64,000 bases of DNA from Siphlonurus alternatus (Eukaryota; Arthropoda; Insecta; Ephemeroptera; Siphlonuridae). The DNA lies in the NCBI GenBank assembly GCA_949825025.1, contig OX463778.1:32681969-32745968 (forward strand), in the 5' to 3' direction. Position 1 is the first letter of the stretch; each line of letters opens with the position of its first letter. Under the pieces are notes generated by a model. That model was not told the origin of the DNA, searched no databases, and worked only from the letters and a program-made list of their open reading frames with translations. The position numbers and the translations under genes are program-made. Positions 10,587 through 34,000 of the stretch are shown here, piece by piece.

Positions 10587-12503
10587 TAATAAATTAATTT
10601 GACTGTAATATATTGAATTTTCAAATTTACAAATTAATACATCGTCCCTCGTTGGGAATAATTAATGAGCTATCTGTTATACACAGGTGAGTGCAATTAT
10701 ATGGTTAAAGCTATAAGTAAAAAATGTATAGCTCATTATCCCACATGCATTTTAAAGAGTTAAATACTTTGACGAGAGACGATAACTTTTTTTCTATAAT
10801 TAGTTAATCAGGCATGTGTGACTCAAACTCACCGATTTATTTTAAAATGGGAGAAAAATTCATTTTTTTTGTAAATTATGGTTTGAATTATGGACATAGT
10901 CATCACATTTGTTGTGAGTCACATAATAATATAATAATAATAGTTAAAATATATTATGTAGTCGAACAAAAACTGCTATAAATTTGAAATAAATAATATA
11001 CACACTAACAAAGTAAGTTTCATGAAAATTCCACGTATCAACCAATTATTTTGAAATTTTTTCTACATTTTTTTGGTGCCAAGAACTGTATCTAAAAAAA
11101 AAAAAAAAAAAAAAAATACGAATTATTGAGGTTGCAAAGGTTTACATGTTAATCAAATGGGACTACTACAATCAATGTTTCGTGTTATCTTACTCTTAAT
11201 TATGAATTATGAGTAACAAAATGATTCATTAACGCTAATAATTATTTAAGTAATTTATTAATCACTACCTAATTAATTATTCATGGAAAACGGCACATAA
11301 AATTATCATAATTCATAAATATACAGCTAGAAGATATTAAATTATTTCCCATAAAATAAGTGGAAAACATTATGTCACGAATAATAACTTGAAAAAATTT
11401 AAATTAATTACTTCAATGATTTCATTGTTATAGTATAACTTGCATAAATTTGTTTCAATATTTTAATATTGATACAGTAACGCACATGTTTATAGAGGAA
11501 GTTCATGCAGCTAAAAATGAAGAGTAACAAAATACTTGATTAGCGTGCAACTAATTAATTATTTTAATGGGAAATTAAGGCAAATTAATTTTATTATTAG
11601 ATCAAGAAAAACAGCCTCAACGTTCTCAAAATTGAAATGCATAACATATTAATTATATATATTAATATAATAATAATTATATATATAATAATATGTATAT
11701 AATAATTATAAATATTAGTGTTTTCTAGAAAACAAGTTGAAAAGATCAGTCACTCCTACAAACTTGAATAAATTTACTAAATAACAATCAAAAAGAGGAA
11801 ACGTGACCTGGAGATGCTTTCCGCAATGCCTATGACGTCACTACATTCTTTGGTTAAACTATATAACACTTGTAAACAGTAATACACGTAATTATTGCAT
11901 TGTTGCTTGTATTATTTTTTATTTTATCTCAATTTTAAGTATGATATATGCAGTACTAAAAAAAAAATCGCATAAAATTCACACTGTGTGTGTTTAACAA
12001 TATTTTCTTTCGATTCAGCTACTAAAAATATGACATGCAGGAACATAATTATATTATTTAATGATGTTTAATTTATTTAAACACGTAAGATATTTTAACA
12101 TATATGTATGTATATTAAAATATAAATATATTAATATATCTTACGTGTTTCAATTTGGAGAGGTTTGATAAATTTGTATGCATATATTATGCTTTACTGT
12201 ACAGTGTATTGTATTTTAAATTATGAACATAATTAATAATAATAATTGTAACTACAATATATATACAAAGGCACTTCGCACAAAGATTAGTCCAGTAAAA
12301 ATTTCTAGAACAATCCCGAAATTAACAAACAGTTTGTTCTTCAGTAATATTACTAATATTCATAACACTGGGGAAGGACAATCACTTGACATTGAATGAA
12401 GTTCGTCAGCACTTTCTTTTAAAACCAAGTCCTCTCAGACCAACCACAGGGGGTCTTACTTTGAGCTCGTGTGTGCGTCCTACGAGTGTGACTCTGCCGT
12501 CCT
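9783..12503. other. AT-rich non-coding stretch
   Basis: No coding region is seen. Contents are (TA)n tracts, an imperfect inverted repeat at about 10641-10790 (CGTCCCTCGT against ACGAGAGACG), a poly-A run at about 11092-11116, and a fragment at about 11030-11203 resembling the right end of the transposon at 50524-51513. There is also a hairpin with 15-bp arms at 12079-12093 and 12136-12150 (AAACACGTAAGATAT). The segment just below 12504 is presumably the old 3' untranslated region of the ETS-like gene. Confidence 0.6.
10131..10171. repeat. (TA)n microsatellite
   Basis: About 20 uninterrupted TA units in an AT-rich non-coding region. Confidence 0.95.
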
Positions 12504-14682
12504 TCAGTCGTCCTCCTTCTTCGGCTTGAGGTCCACCATTGCATGGAACTCCTCAGGACTGTAGCTGCAAACGAACGAGCTTGTTAGTTGATGTAATCAA
12601 ATATCATATCTGAGACTTCATATAAATTTTAAGCATAAACTTTTTTTTTTAGTATTATTTGTGTTAATAATTAGCAACATTTTATAAATAGGAGGAATAA
12701 TTAACCCAATTTATAGAAGGGCTTGGCAATGATTAAAACCCTGTTTGAACAGATATTATTGTTAAACTTTATTTTTAATTTTCATCGTCAAGACACCATA
12801 AATACTAGAATAACAATATATATGGCAGTGTTAAATAGTATTGATAAAATGATATAACAGAAAACAGTGTCATCTGATGGAATGACTGTAAAAACAGATA
12901 GGAGATGGCTACTCACCCTGGAAGATTCTGCAGGTCGCAGACAAACCAATACACGTATTTCTTGCCGGCAGTCTTGTGGATGATGTTCTTGTCGTAGTAG
13001 TAGTGCAGGCCGCGGCTCAGCTCCTCGTAGTTCATCTTGGGCTTATTTTTGTGGATGCCCCATCGTCGAGCCACCTCATCTGAACTCCCAGCCGTCGCCT
13101 GTCCACGAGATGAACGCCTGGCATGCTTTGTCCGTCAGCAACTCCAGCAGGAACTGACACAACTGGATGGGCCCGGAGCCGGTGAAGCATGGGCCTCCGC
13201 CACCTGTGTCGGTAAAACATGAGGTTCAGGCTTTGTGTGCCAACTTTTAATTTTAATTAAGTTACATCAGTAATGTATCTATCCTAAAATGTGAGAATTT
13301 CAAAAATTCATTTAGATACAGTAGTTTCTAGTAATTAATACCGTGTTTTAATTATTTCTTGTGTTCTGTTTTTAACTTAATTTCTTACTGAGGTAAAGTT
13401 CGAAACAAAGTTATTATAATAATTGATAAATAATTATTGTTAAAATTTTATAATCTGTTTCTAACTTTTATATTTGGCCTAATGTGTTTTAATGAATTTC
13501 TTTAGTCTAACCACAATCTTCATTATTTGGATGGTTCACTCACCTGAATATCCTGCCAGCATTGCACTCTGCAGAGCTGGGGTTGGCTTGTTCTCTGCTC
13601 CCCCTGGTGGAGCGTGGTGCTGGAGGTAGGCGGGGTGGGGGTGAGAGTGGGGAGGATCCAGGTCATTGCCAGGGCTCGCTGATGCCCAGTGATCGCCCCC
13701 ACCACCCCCAGAGTGCACGCTGCTAGGCACTGTCTGGAAGCGGGAAGTGTCGCAGTGTGGGTCTACCATAGGGGTCACTATAGGCATCATGTGGGGGACT
13801 ATAGTGACCTGAAACAATGTATAGAAATTAAAAACACTGAAACTTAATTAGAATATCATTTGCAACAAACATAAAGGGCTAATAATTTTATCAACACTAT
13901 TTTAGGTTAATACACAGGCTATACAGTAGTAAATATTAAGTTTCAACAAGATATTTCGGAACTTGCAAATTAGGATGGAGCAAGTAATAATAAAATATTA
14001 CTAAGGATATTACCTAACACTTTTTTAATTTCAATTTCAAAATGTGCAACTACAGTGACTGAAACTCACCTCTGCTGCTGTAGCTCTTGGGATAATGTGG
14101 TTGATAAGTGTGCTCCAGCAGGGCTCCTGGTTCGCTGGAGTAGAACTCTGGTGAGCTCTCAAGGTGGTGGTAGGGGGAGGGGTGTGTGGAGTGTCCGTTG
14201 GCCCCAGGGTGATCCAGAGAATGGTACTCTGCGTCCGGGTCATGGTACTGAGGCACAAACACACCATTGGCCAGTCAGCTCAGCCAGCTGCTGTGGCGAC
14301 GCCTGCTGCAGCGCCTCCAGCTGGTTGTAGCCTGCGACACTAAAGATATATATTATATTAGCACTGATTGTAAAACAACAATGTTTTGATGTAATTGTTC
14401 TTTTAATGTTTTTAATTTATGGGTGCATCATATCAATGAAGTTTCTTATTTTACTTCAAAATACCCCCTCTTTCCCTCCTAAAGTGGTCCTCTCACCTTG
14501 GGATCCACTACAGCGAGGGTCTTGGCACTGCCTTTGAAACTGTCTGTCCCCGCCTCTCTGGTGTCGGTGCTCGTCTCAGAGCCGCAGATCCTAGAGTCGT
14601 CCGAGTCAAGGCTGGTGCGCTCATCGCGACCTGGCTTGCCAAACTTAGTGGAGGGGGGAAGCTGGCACTTCATCTTCTCTAC
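12504..14682 (-). pseudogene. ETS1/Pointed-like transcription factor, unprocessed pseudogene
   Basis: Minus-strand exons with good splice sites: 14682-14497, 14331-14070, 13808-13544, 13203-12917, 12564-12504 (TGA). The last two encode an ETS winged-helix domain of the Ets1/Pointed class, recognisable from [28 protein letters not shown] and IIHKTAGK. The protein would bind GGAA sites downstream of Ras/MAPK. Breaks visible: exon 1 to exon 2 phases do not match; a 1-nt loss near 14270; a frame switch in exon 3, whose phase-correct frame meets TAG at 13723-13725; and a 14-nt deletion at 13080/13081 that removes the LSDP codons. Conserved positions are also changed: QLWQ to QLCQ (13157-13159), GLRYYY to GLHYYY (13003-13005), YRFVC to YWFVC (12946-12948). 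Upstream exons were not found. Neighbouring genes are intact over more than 8 kb of coding sequence, so base-call noise is an unlikely cause. Confidence 0.8.
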
Positions 14683-17600
14683 CTGCGGCACAATCAGGCC
14701 GGGTGACATCAGTAACGTAGCTTCCTTATTTAAATGTAAACTTTTACACAGTGTCAAATTGTTGAACATAAGAAACAAATAATAAACAGAAAGTAAACAA
14801 ACAATATACACGCAGTAACAAAAACCATGGAGTAAATTGTATAAAATATATATTTTTTAATGTATGAGAAATATAGCTAGAGAAATACACTAATTTTATA
14901 AATATCTCTGCAATATCTTAGTTTTCTAAAACAATCCCACTTAATTTTGATGCATTGAAGGTAGTATGCATATATGCATACAGTATCCATATAAAATATA
15001 TTCATTATATTTTATGTATGTATGTATGTATATATATAATATATATATTATATATATATAAATATATATATATATGCATATATACCGGTATGATGTGCAT
15101 ACAGTACGTATGCATAGTTATTGGGTTATTAGAGTTTTGAACATCCTATTAGCTCTAATTATTAGAGCTAATAGGATGTTCAAATTATAAAGCAGTCACA
15201 TTTAATACAAAGGTATAAATATATGCACACAGTACAAGAAAAATCAATGAAGGAGGGAGGATGATGTTTGAGTAGTTTGACCTTGTATTTTTATTTGATT
15301 AATTATAACAAAATAAATAAAAATAAATAAATAATAATTAAGTAAACTTTACCTTGTGTCACACAGCGGTATGTAGCTATGTACAGTAGCATACCATATG
15401 AACTTCGCTAGCTCACTTTTAGACGAAAAACATTACAATTCTTATAAAGATTATTTACTCAAACGTTACAAGTTCCATATTTTATGATATTGTAACATTC
15501 CTGTCCGTAGAAGTGCAGATAAACACCTACATTTTCAAAAAAAACAGGCTAGGCTCATTCGCGTCCAACAACCAGCTGTGTCAGGAAAAATGGCGACTAT
15601 TCTGGTAACCCTTTCGATCGCGAGATGAACATTTTCGGTAATATCTTTTTACAGACGAAGTGTCAACAAAAATGCTTCTCAAATAATACACACAGAATTT
15701 AATAAGAAATCGTTTGATGTAACATTCTTGGTCATTGCTTTAGTAATAAATTAGTTTCAAGTTTTTGAAACGAATCATTTCAACCTGGACTGTATCTTGC
15801 AGAAAGTTCTTCAAGACAGAAACGCGTAATGATCTCCTTTTAGTAATTCCTAGACCAGAGTTTTGAAGTGTATTTCATTTTGTACTTTTTTAACTATTCT
15901 TCACATATTAGATAACAAAAATGAAATAGCAGGCTTAGAAAATTAGAAAATTAAAAAAGTAAGGCCAAGTATTTTACCATGTAGGCTTAATATGCATTGT
16001 ACTTCAGAGAGTTAATTTCTATGATTTTTCTTAAATGTGTCACTTTACAAATGAGATCAAGTTTTCAAAGTGAACTTAATAACTTAGTACGTTATCTTGT
16101 TACTAATTAGAAGAGCTGAATCATTGCATTTAATGCATAAATGTGAGTTTTTTGAAAAATAGGTACTTTAAATAAAGCGGTGAAAATATAATTTTTCGCG
16201 ACTGGAGCGCCATCTATCAGATACATAATAAACCATTTTTGTAAAATTGGGATTAATTTACTAATTAAATCGGTAATTGACTTGGGTTTGTCTGTACGTT
16301 TAAAACGGTGGAGGGGGTTTAACCTGATAATGAAGGAAATGTAAAAAATAAATTACAATGTCCTACTTATTGTCTTTCTACTGACATTTTACAAAAAAAA
16401 ATTTTTTTGTGTGTTTTAGCCCAAATTTCCTAGTTGAATTTGTCCCAACCCTTGGCAAAAATGACAAAAAATTATGTATAAACTCATAGTTAATGTCACG
16501 TAAAATTTTGAAGCGGATCTCCGTGTCCTTCACGTAATGCCACGGCTTTTAGATTGCGCAACCCTTTGTAGCCGCGTGATGTAATTAATTAAGTACGTGG
16601 TTCCTATTACTTTGAACGCGTGCAACTGAGACAAACAATTAGGGCCGATAAAATGTCTATACAAAGAAAATAATTTAAATTGCAGACTCGTTGTCCTTCT
16701 AGCCTATATTTGTCCATATGTAGCAAAACCTATAGACACGCAGAATATAACATCAGTTACATTTTAGCCCAAATTATATGTGTAACGTTAAATTTACTTG
16801 AAAAAATATAATAAATCCTAACATCGGGTTTATGGAGCATGGGTGGAATTTTTTTCTACGAGAATACTTTGTCCTAACTGTCTGAAAAAAAATATTGACC
16901 AAAATTATCCGTGCAGCACAAGTGACGTCAATGCAACACGGTTTCGGTAGCCGCTGGTTTCCTATTTGTCAGAACGTAATAAAACTTGGGCACAATTTAC
17001 ATACATATCAGATGCATAATATATTGTGAAAATCAACCGCAGAACCCGTGTCCTTCGTATGAAAATTTTTCCTTAATTGGGCAAAAAATTTAAAAAAATT
17101 ACTTTTTGGGCTAAAAAAATTAAATTTGGGGTCAAACACAATAAATAATTATTTTATTATACCTAAATAATTATCAAATTGATTTTGAGACACGCAGTCC
17201 TTGTCCTTCTTGACTTTTTATCGTTAATATACCAAACGCGCTATGCAGTGCGCTTGGCCTGTTATGACGCTATTAGAATTTTAATTAATTCCCTAATTAT
17301 CTGAACGTTAACATAATTGGGTGACCGCATCCTGAGTATTACTTGCATTTATTACCAAAAAATTAATTTGCAACTCGGTGTCCTTCATTGCCAAAATTAG
17401 GTAATTATCCCAGAATTGCGGAGCATGTACTAAAATTGTTTTTCTTTATATAAATTAAAATTATATGAATTAGAGAAAGTAAACTGATTCTAATTACAAA
17501 TAACATCGTTTTTTATGATATGGTAAAGTTTTAGACGTCATTGTATTGGTTTTTGATGCTTTTTTATTGAATAATTAAATTTGCGTGACACCTGAAGCGT

Positions 17601-17996
17601 CATTTTTAAAAAATTGCCACCCCTTAATTTCGAGTCCGGACGTTATGAAATTTCGGCATAGTATATTTTATTTGCCCTTCTATCAGTTCCGTTTTGTAAT
17701 ATTTACCAATCTGGTGTCCTTCGAGGTAAAAATTTGACTTTAATTAACGAAAATACTTGTATTGATGACATTTTTTATACTTCAGTTTTCTACGTCAATT
17801 TAAACTTCTAAGTGTTATAATAGTGTAAAATCGATGCATTATGCATTGAACAACATCATTCAATGCACTAGAACGCCGAACAATAACTCATTAATTAGGT
17901 ATTAATGAATTACTAGTGCAATGCGCTAGCCTCGCACCCAGGCCCCCACAACTCTGTTGAACGTTTTATATAAGTTATACATAATTATATAACTTC
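13682..17996 (-). repeat. Right arm of 4.3 kb inverted duplication
   Basis: This arm is the reverse complement of 535-4840. Unlike the left arm, its sequence continues naturally past the inner boundary: the third ETS-gene exon runs on to its donor at 13544, and the ETS-domain exons follow. The right arm is therefore probably the ancestral locus and the left arm the copy. Its outer edge lies only about 160 bp from the presumed 5' untranslated exon of ZER1. Outside the exons (14683-17996) no gene is visible. Confidence 0.93.
16370..17722. repeat. Decayed ~168-bp tandem repeat (right arm)
   Basis: Mirror image of the array at 809-2160. The complementary motif GTGTCCTTC or GTTGTCCTTC recurs with the same spacing up to about 17722. 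Its divergence between monomers, set against near identity between arms, shows that the array decayed before the inverted duplication arose or was homogenised. Confidence 0.6.
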
Positions 17997-18084
17997 AGGG
18001 TCGTTTGAAAAATGTATGCTATTTTTAGTCAGCTGTTTCATTTTATATTGATTTAAATCATGCCGCTATTTAAAAGTAGAATTT

Positions 18085-18155
18085 AAAGACCCAATCAGCC
18101 AATCACGAGACAGCAATCTAAAATGGAAGAACATCTGTGATGTCTAAACACTGAG
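18085..18155 (+). promoter_or_regulatory. Probable ZER1 promoter and 5' UTR exon
   Basis: Two CCAAT-type boxes (CCAATCAGCCAATCAC) lie at about 18091-18106, followed about 45 bp later by a consensus donor, CTGAG|gtaaga, at 18155/18156. This suggests a short non-coding first exon. An acceptor such as TTTGTGCAG near 18559 would join it to the exon holding the start codon at 18620. This is inferred from motifs only. Confidence 0.4.
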
Positions 18156-18619
18156 GTAAGAATTTTGTGTCCTTGGCTATTAAAAGAGCATATTAGGGGC
18201 TCAAATATCCATCGTATGTAATCATATTATTATTCTTTATAATTTAGTAACATAAAATGTCATTGACCAATGTAAAAACTTGCAATATTACAGGTAAATG
18301 GCTGTGTCTGTATGACAGCACTTTGGATCAACCCCTATGAAACATTGGTGACGATTCCATTTGTAGTGACGCATATTAAAGATGTTTTGTCATTTAATTT
18401 GTGTTGATTCTTACTCATTAAGTGTTGTTAATTATTACTGTACTGTTCAATGTATTATTTAGTAATTTGGGGGTGATTTTAAATGAACTGACAGAGTCAC
18501 TGATTTTGTTTTGATAGACTGTTTTTGTGTGGCATAAAATTTGTGATATTTTTGTGCAGTTTTGTGACAGTTGTTGATCTTTTTTGTTTAAGTGAAACAT
18601 CAGCAGCTGTTTATTATAA

Positions 18620-28602
<9,983 letters not shown>

Positions 28603-28769
28603 GACATACCCCCCGACTCCCCCATACATGAGAGCTACTACCCACACTATAGTTTTAGCAGAAGACTTAGGGAATCTCCTTTATCAATTGCTGCACTGCT
28701 TATAACAGTAGATATTATTGTTTGGGGTTTTACTTTTTACTATTATTAATTACAAAATTAAAAAAATTA

Positions 28770-28775
28770 AATAAA
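28770..28775 (+). terminator. ZER1 poly(A) signal candidate
   Basis: AATAAA 168 bp after the ZER1 stop codon, in an AT-rich 3' untranslated region. Other AT-rich matches nearby make the exact site uncertain. Confidence 0.45.
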
Positions 28776-29738
28776 AAAGTTAATGTTTTCTTTTATAAGT
28801 GTACTTGAAGAACTTTTTTTTTTTTTTTTTTAACTTGATTTTCTTCATCTTCATGATTTGGTTCTGAATTACAAAAATAATACTGTAATAATAATAACTT
28901 TTACACTTTTTATTTGTAAACTGATATTCTATAGTAGAGAGAAATAATTACTACTGTAGTATCTTTCCATGTTGTTTTTTTGTAATATTTTGTAAATATA
29001 TGGTCCAACGTAAAAGTAGTTCTCAGTATGATAAAATGAATGGGGATTTTTCCATGCAATAACTAAAAATTTAAAAGAATTTTGATCAAAATTATGTATA
29101 AAAATTGTAATTAAAATTTTTAAAAAAGAAGTATAATAACTGTAGAAATTATAATTATGTGAATCCTGTTTAAATTACGTATTTATGATTAATTAAATTC
29201 ATACACTAAAAATTTGGTAAGTAAAATATGACAAAAATATTTATTATAACATATGTAATAATGCACAGAATAGTTGATTAAATAATTCATTAAACATAAT
29301 TATTATAATAATCATTAATTGTGAAATGGAGTATTGACCTCATTTTTTTATTGCAGAAATGGATAGAGCGTGCAAAGTTGTGCTACCTTGATTTTTTTCA
29401 GATTTTTTAGAGGCCGGGAAGTATTTTTAAAAAATTATTGAAAGTCCTTTTTGTGACGTCACGCGGCGTTAAGTCCTATCTTTTTCTTAAGGAGCGGCGT
29501 CTCGTGATGTCACAAAAAGAACTTTCAATAATTTTTTAAAAATACTTCCCGGACTCTAAAAAATCTGAAAAAAATCAGGTTACCATAACTTTGCACCCTC
29601 TATCCATTTCTGCAATAAAAAAATTGAGGTCGATACTCCATTGGGTATCAAGTGTAAATATTTTTGTGTAAAGGATTTATTTGTTCGATTATTGTTGAAT
29701 AATTTTGTGTCAGCTTCACTACTCATTTGTGAAGTATT

Positions 29739-29776
<38 letters not shown>

Positions 29777-30640
29777 TGATTGCAGCATACCCATTGCATA
29801 TGTGTATAAAAGTAACTATTATATCGTACAGGCACTTAAAACAATAATTAATTAGAAACAAAATGTTAATGATTTTATATGATTTTTAACTGTTTATAAT
29901 ATTTTAATTTCAATATTTTAAGGTTTTAAAAAAATATATATATAATTAATACGTACATTATAACACTTGTATGTTGCCTGTAAATATTTATGCAAAAAGC
30001 TTTAATAAAATTTCTGTGTAAAAAAAAAGAAAATATTTTTAAAGGTTATAATATTATAATAATAACGACATTTTGTAGACGAGTACGTGTTATGTAAGGT
30101 ACAATTAATCCACAAAACCCTAAGCAAAATGCTACACACCGAGTCCATGAAAAGCCGGGAAGTTAAATTCAGTTACTTAATTGTTACCAATTCCCTACAA
30201 GATTCGAGGTTTCAGTGAGGGGGGAAAAAATTTACAAAAAATTAAAAGTAGAGGTCCGTCCTGATCGACTGAGGTTTTTCTTGGTTATTAATGTTATTAT
30301 ATAATTCTCTCAGTCCCACTATCTCATTTCATTTCATTTTTAACGATCTGCGGCAAATGTGGCTAAACCACGGTGGCTCGATCGCAATGTAGTATATACC
30401 GTAGTACGTACGTACTCAATGCACTCTTAAATAATCCTCGTAACTCTCCGCCTCTCACCTCAACAAAATAATGCTGAGACGTGTAACAGGCGGTACCTAC
30501 TACCCTTTCCTTTCCTTAATTCTACCCATTACCCCGGCCGCCTTGAGCTTCAAGCTCATAGGGGTATAATAATAATAATAATATAGGGGTAAAAAAATAA
30601 TAATAATGGTAAAAAAGATTTCAAATTTTTCGCGTTTTTC
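28776..30640. other. ZER1 to valS intergenic region
   Basis: AT-rich, without coding signal. It holds the family C foldback element at 29326-29641, a T homopolymer at about 29743-29775, and near 30100-30560 a less AT-rich stretch with no recognisable frame or repeat ends. Confidence 0.6.
29326..29641. mobile_element. Foldback element, family C, copy 1
   Basis: A 316-bp palindromic element with termini ATGGAGTATTGACCTCA and complement, then GAAATGGATAGAG and complement. The centre holds TGACGTCA (29454-29461) on one side and the CpG-decayed TGATGTCA on the other. A second copy lies at 42851-43166. The ends are not TTAA, so this is a separate family; no clear target duplication was seen. Confidence 0.85.
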
Positions 30641-30645
30641 AGTCA

Positions 30646-30657
30646 TGCGCATGCGCA
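30646..30657. promoter_or_regulatory. NRF1-type palindrome upstream of the ValRS gene
   Basis: TGCGCATGCGCA, a perfect match to the NRF1 (insect Ewg) consensus YGCGCAYGCGCR, about 390 bp before the start codon and standing out from AT-rich surroundings. A probable 5' untranslated exon follows, with a donor TTCAG|gtaaat at 30799/30800 joined to the acceptor at 31043-31044. NRF1 sites are typical of housekeeping promoters. Motif evidence only. Confidence 0.5.
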
Positions 30658-31046
30658 GAACTTAAAATTTCTCTATTAGCTCAGCTGGTTGCGGTTTCAC
30701 CCCGTGGCAGTCACGCTACTCTAGTTTTATGCCAATAATTACTACTTAATAGTGTTTATTTAGTTCATCTACTATAGCTACATAAATTTTGCAGTTCAGG
30801 TAAATATTAAAAGTGTATCAGATTAAATATCTTATCTCGTTATGTCATAATATTATGCATGTAAACATGGACCATATGGAAATTGTATGATACATATATT
30901 ATGCATACCACAGATTCCGAACAGATTGTATGTCCTTGCATCATTCCGAGAGCATAATCACAGACAATTGTCTGTGGCATAATATAAGAATTAATATAAA
31001 AATATTGCCTGACTTGCCATAATAACGTGTTTAATTTTGTACAGGT

Positions 31047-34000
31047 ATGGCGAGTGCTAATGTCGATCCGCCTACTGGCGAGCCTATCGTGAAAACAGCA
31101 AAACAGTTGGAGAAAGAAGCCAAAAAATTAGCAAAGCTTGAGAAATTTAAGCAAAAACATGACAAACCTAAGGAGACAGAACCAAAAGAAAAAGCTGAGG
31201 TTTGATATATGCATAATTCAAGATCAACATTATATATGCATACATACCTTTCATTATGCATATGTACTTACATTTTTTCTCAAATGATTGTAGAAAAAGG
31301 AGAAAGTAAAGAAGGCGCCGATTGAAGTTAGTGTCTATGACATTCCAACGGCTCCTGGTGATAAGAAGGATATATCGGGGGCAATGCCAGCTGCTTATAG
31401 CCCTCAATATGTTGAAGCTGCTTGGTATGCCTGGTGGGAGAAGCAGGGTTTCTTCAAACCTGAATATGGGGTACGTTAAGAAAGATCTGCAGCAGCGACC
31501 CACAGCACCTGCAATACTGTATAACAGATCTTAGTTTCCATATGTATGCATACTCGACAACGCCCCAAGCGTCCGCCTGTTGCCAGTGGAATAACAGGTG
31601 GGCGCTTTAAGGGCGTCGTCGAAGTTACACGTAAACTAAAGTCTGTTATTCTGTGCTGACGTACAGTATTACACACTAATACTGCACACTTTTAAGCTGG
31701 ACTCCTGAGACACCACTTAAGACATGGAAGTGTGGATGGAAACAATTTAATTTTTTATATATTATAATTATTTAACTTATTATAATTTCTCACAGTAACT
31801 TTAATTAAGTTTGGTCTTTGCAGAGAAAAAGCATCACAGAAAAGAACCCCAAAGGAAATTTTGTCATGGTGATTCCTCCTCCTAACGTGACAGGATCTTT
31901 GCACTTGGGCCATGCTCTTACGAATGCCGTAGAGGATGCCATTACGAGATGGTAAACTATTTTTTGTGATAACTTAGATGAGATTATAACCAATTTAATA
32001 TTTCAGGAATCGCATGAAAGGTCTGACAACTCTCTGGGTGCCTGGATGTGACCATGCTGGCATTGCGACGCAGGTGGTTGTAGAGAAAAAACTGTGGCGT
32101 GAAAATAAACTAACTCGCTACGACCTTGGCCGAGAAAAATTTGTCGAGAAAGTATGGGAGTGGAAGAAAGAGTGAGTTTTTATTATTGTTCAGAAATAAT
32201 AATTCGTGTTACAGAGGATATGAGGATATCATTAAGTCTTTTCCCATAAAAATTACAAATTGCCATGCCCTCTTCAAATAATTGGTCTTTATTAATGTGG
32301 GTGTTACACTACAGTGTTTACTGTTTACTGATTTTTGTGTTTACAAATGACTTACGTTTTATGTTTCATGGATTGCTTTGTTGTTCAGTGTTCAGTCATT
32401 GTAAATACATAGTTGTGTGTGTAATATTGTTTAAAAATTTCTGAGTATTAAACAACACCTTGCTAAATATTATTAAAATCTAAGCACTTCCTATTAGAGT
32501 ACTTACACTGTTCTCTGTGTCAGGAAGGGGGATCGTATCTACCACCAGCTGCGTCGCCTGGGTTCATCGTTCGACTGGGACCGTGCCTGCTTCACGATGG
32601 ACCCCAAGTTGTGCAAGGCCGTCACTGAGGCCTTTGTGAGACTGCACGAGCAGGGAGACATCTACCGCAGCAACCGCCTCGTCAACTGGTCCTGCACCCT
32701 CAAGTCAGCCATCTCGGACATCGAGGTGAGGCGATACCACAGAAAATTTCTCTCTTTAAAGGGGGTGTGACTTTTCAAAATTAAAAATTCACCAGAAAAT
32801 CATCTTTCCAAAAATGTAAATTTCACTTTCCTCCGACTCCCCGTTCCTTCTATACCGCCCGGTCATAAGTCTACTATGACGTCACATTACTTAAGGTCGC
32901 GCGCAAGAAAGCAAGCAAGCAAGTGGCGGCGAGCGCTAAAATCCACGTTTTCGCGTCTTTAAGCCCGCCTAGCAGCCGACAGCAAAGAGATAAAAATTAT
33001 CCGCCACGGGATAATTTTATCTAAAGAACATTCTGCGTTTGTATCCGCTTTCGGCATTTCTTCATTTTAATTAGGAAATTAAATATCACGATGCAAACTC
33101 TAATTTTTTACAGATTTCTTTTGTCAACTGACTTCAAACACATAAAATATTTTATCAAGCATCTAATAACTTTATTGTAGACACACGTATTGGATTGACA
33201 TATTATATATGTACAGTACATACGATTTATATTATGTATATGGTATTTCAACAGTATTTTAATTACCTATGATTTTAGCCGCAGCCTTACATTATATAAA
33301 ATTATATATAATTATAAAATCACGGCAAACACGCAACTAAAACTGTTTTCATTTTGTGCATTATCGCTATTTAATTACTTTTTTCGACGTTTGCATTTAA
33401 GTTACATAAATATGCAGCATATAGTGATTATTCGATATTACCATTATTAATTATTAATACAATATACTTTAAATTATCATATTTTTTATAATAATCACGA
33501 AATAATTATTAATAATTATAATTAATCTTCAACTTAGAGGCTGCCCCATGCATAATTTATCACACCAGTTCTGCTTTTAATTCTTGTTGTTAATAGTCAG
33601 TGTCATTGTAATATATATATGTATTTATATATAATATATAAAGGTGTTCCCGGTCCAAATGTATAGATGGAAAGTTTGTTTCCCTTTGAGTTAAAATAAT
33701 ATAACATAAAAGCTTTATTTATATTCAGAGCTCAAAGTAAGAATACTAATAATATTAGGGTTTCTGTAATTTAATTCTAGTACGTAATTCCAGCGTAATT
33801 CTAGCACAGCAGAGCAGACTCCGGCACCAGAATATTTACCGCGATTCAATCGACGGGGATCATCTGCGCTGCAAGTTGGTTCAAGCATATAAGGCTTTAT
33901 ATATTTTCTTGAACTCATTACGCTTGCTATTATGCATGTACGGAAATTTATAAAAAAATTCTGTGATTTAATTAACTAAAAGTGCAGTGATAACAATCTC

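Noticed and set aside
33715..33918. 67-codon minus-strand frame inside the 3-kb palindrome
   Set aside because: It falls in a segment specific to one arm, has no similarity that I recognise, and is too short to support alone.
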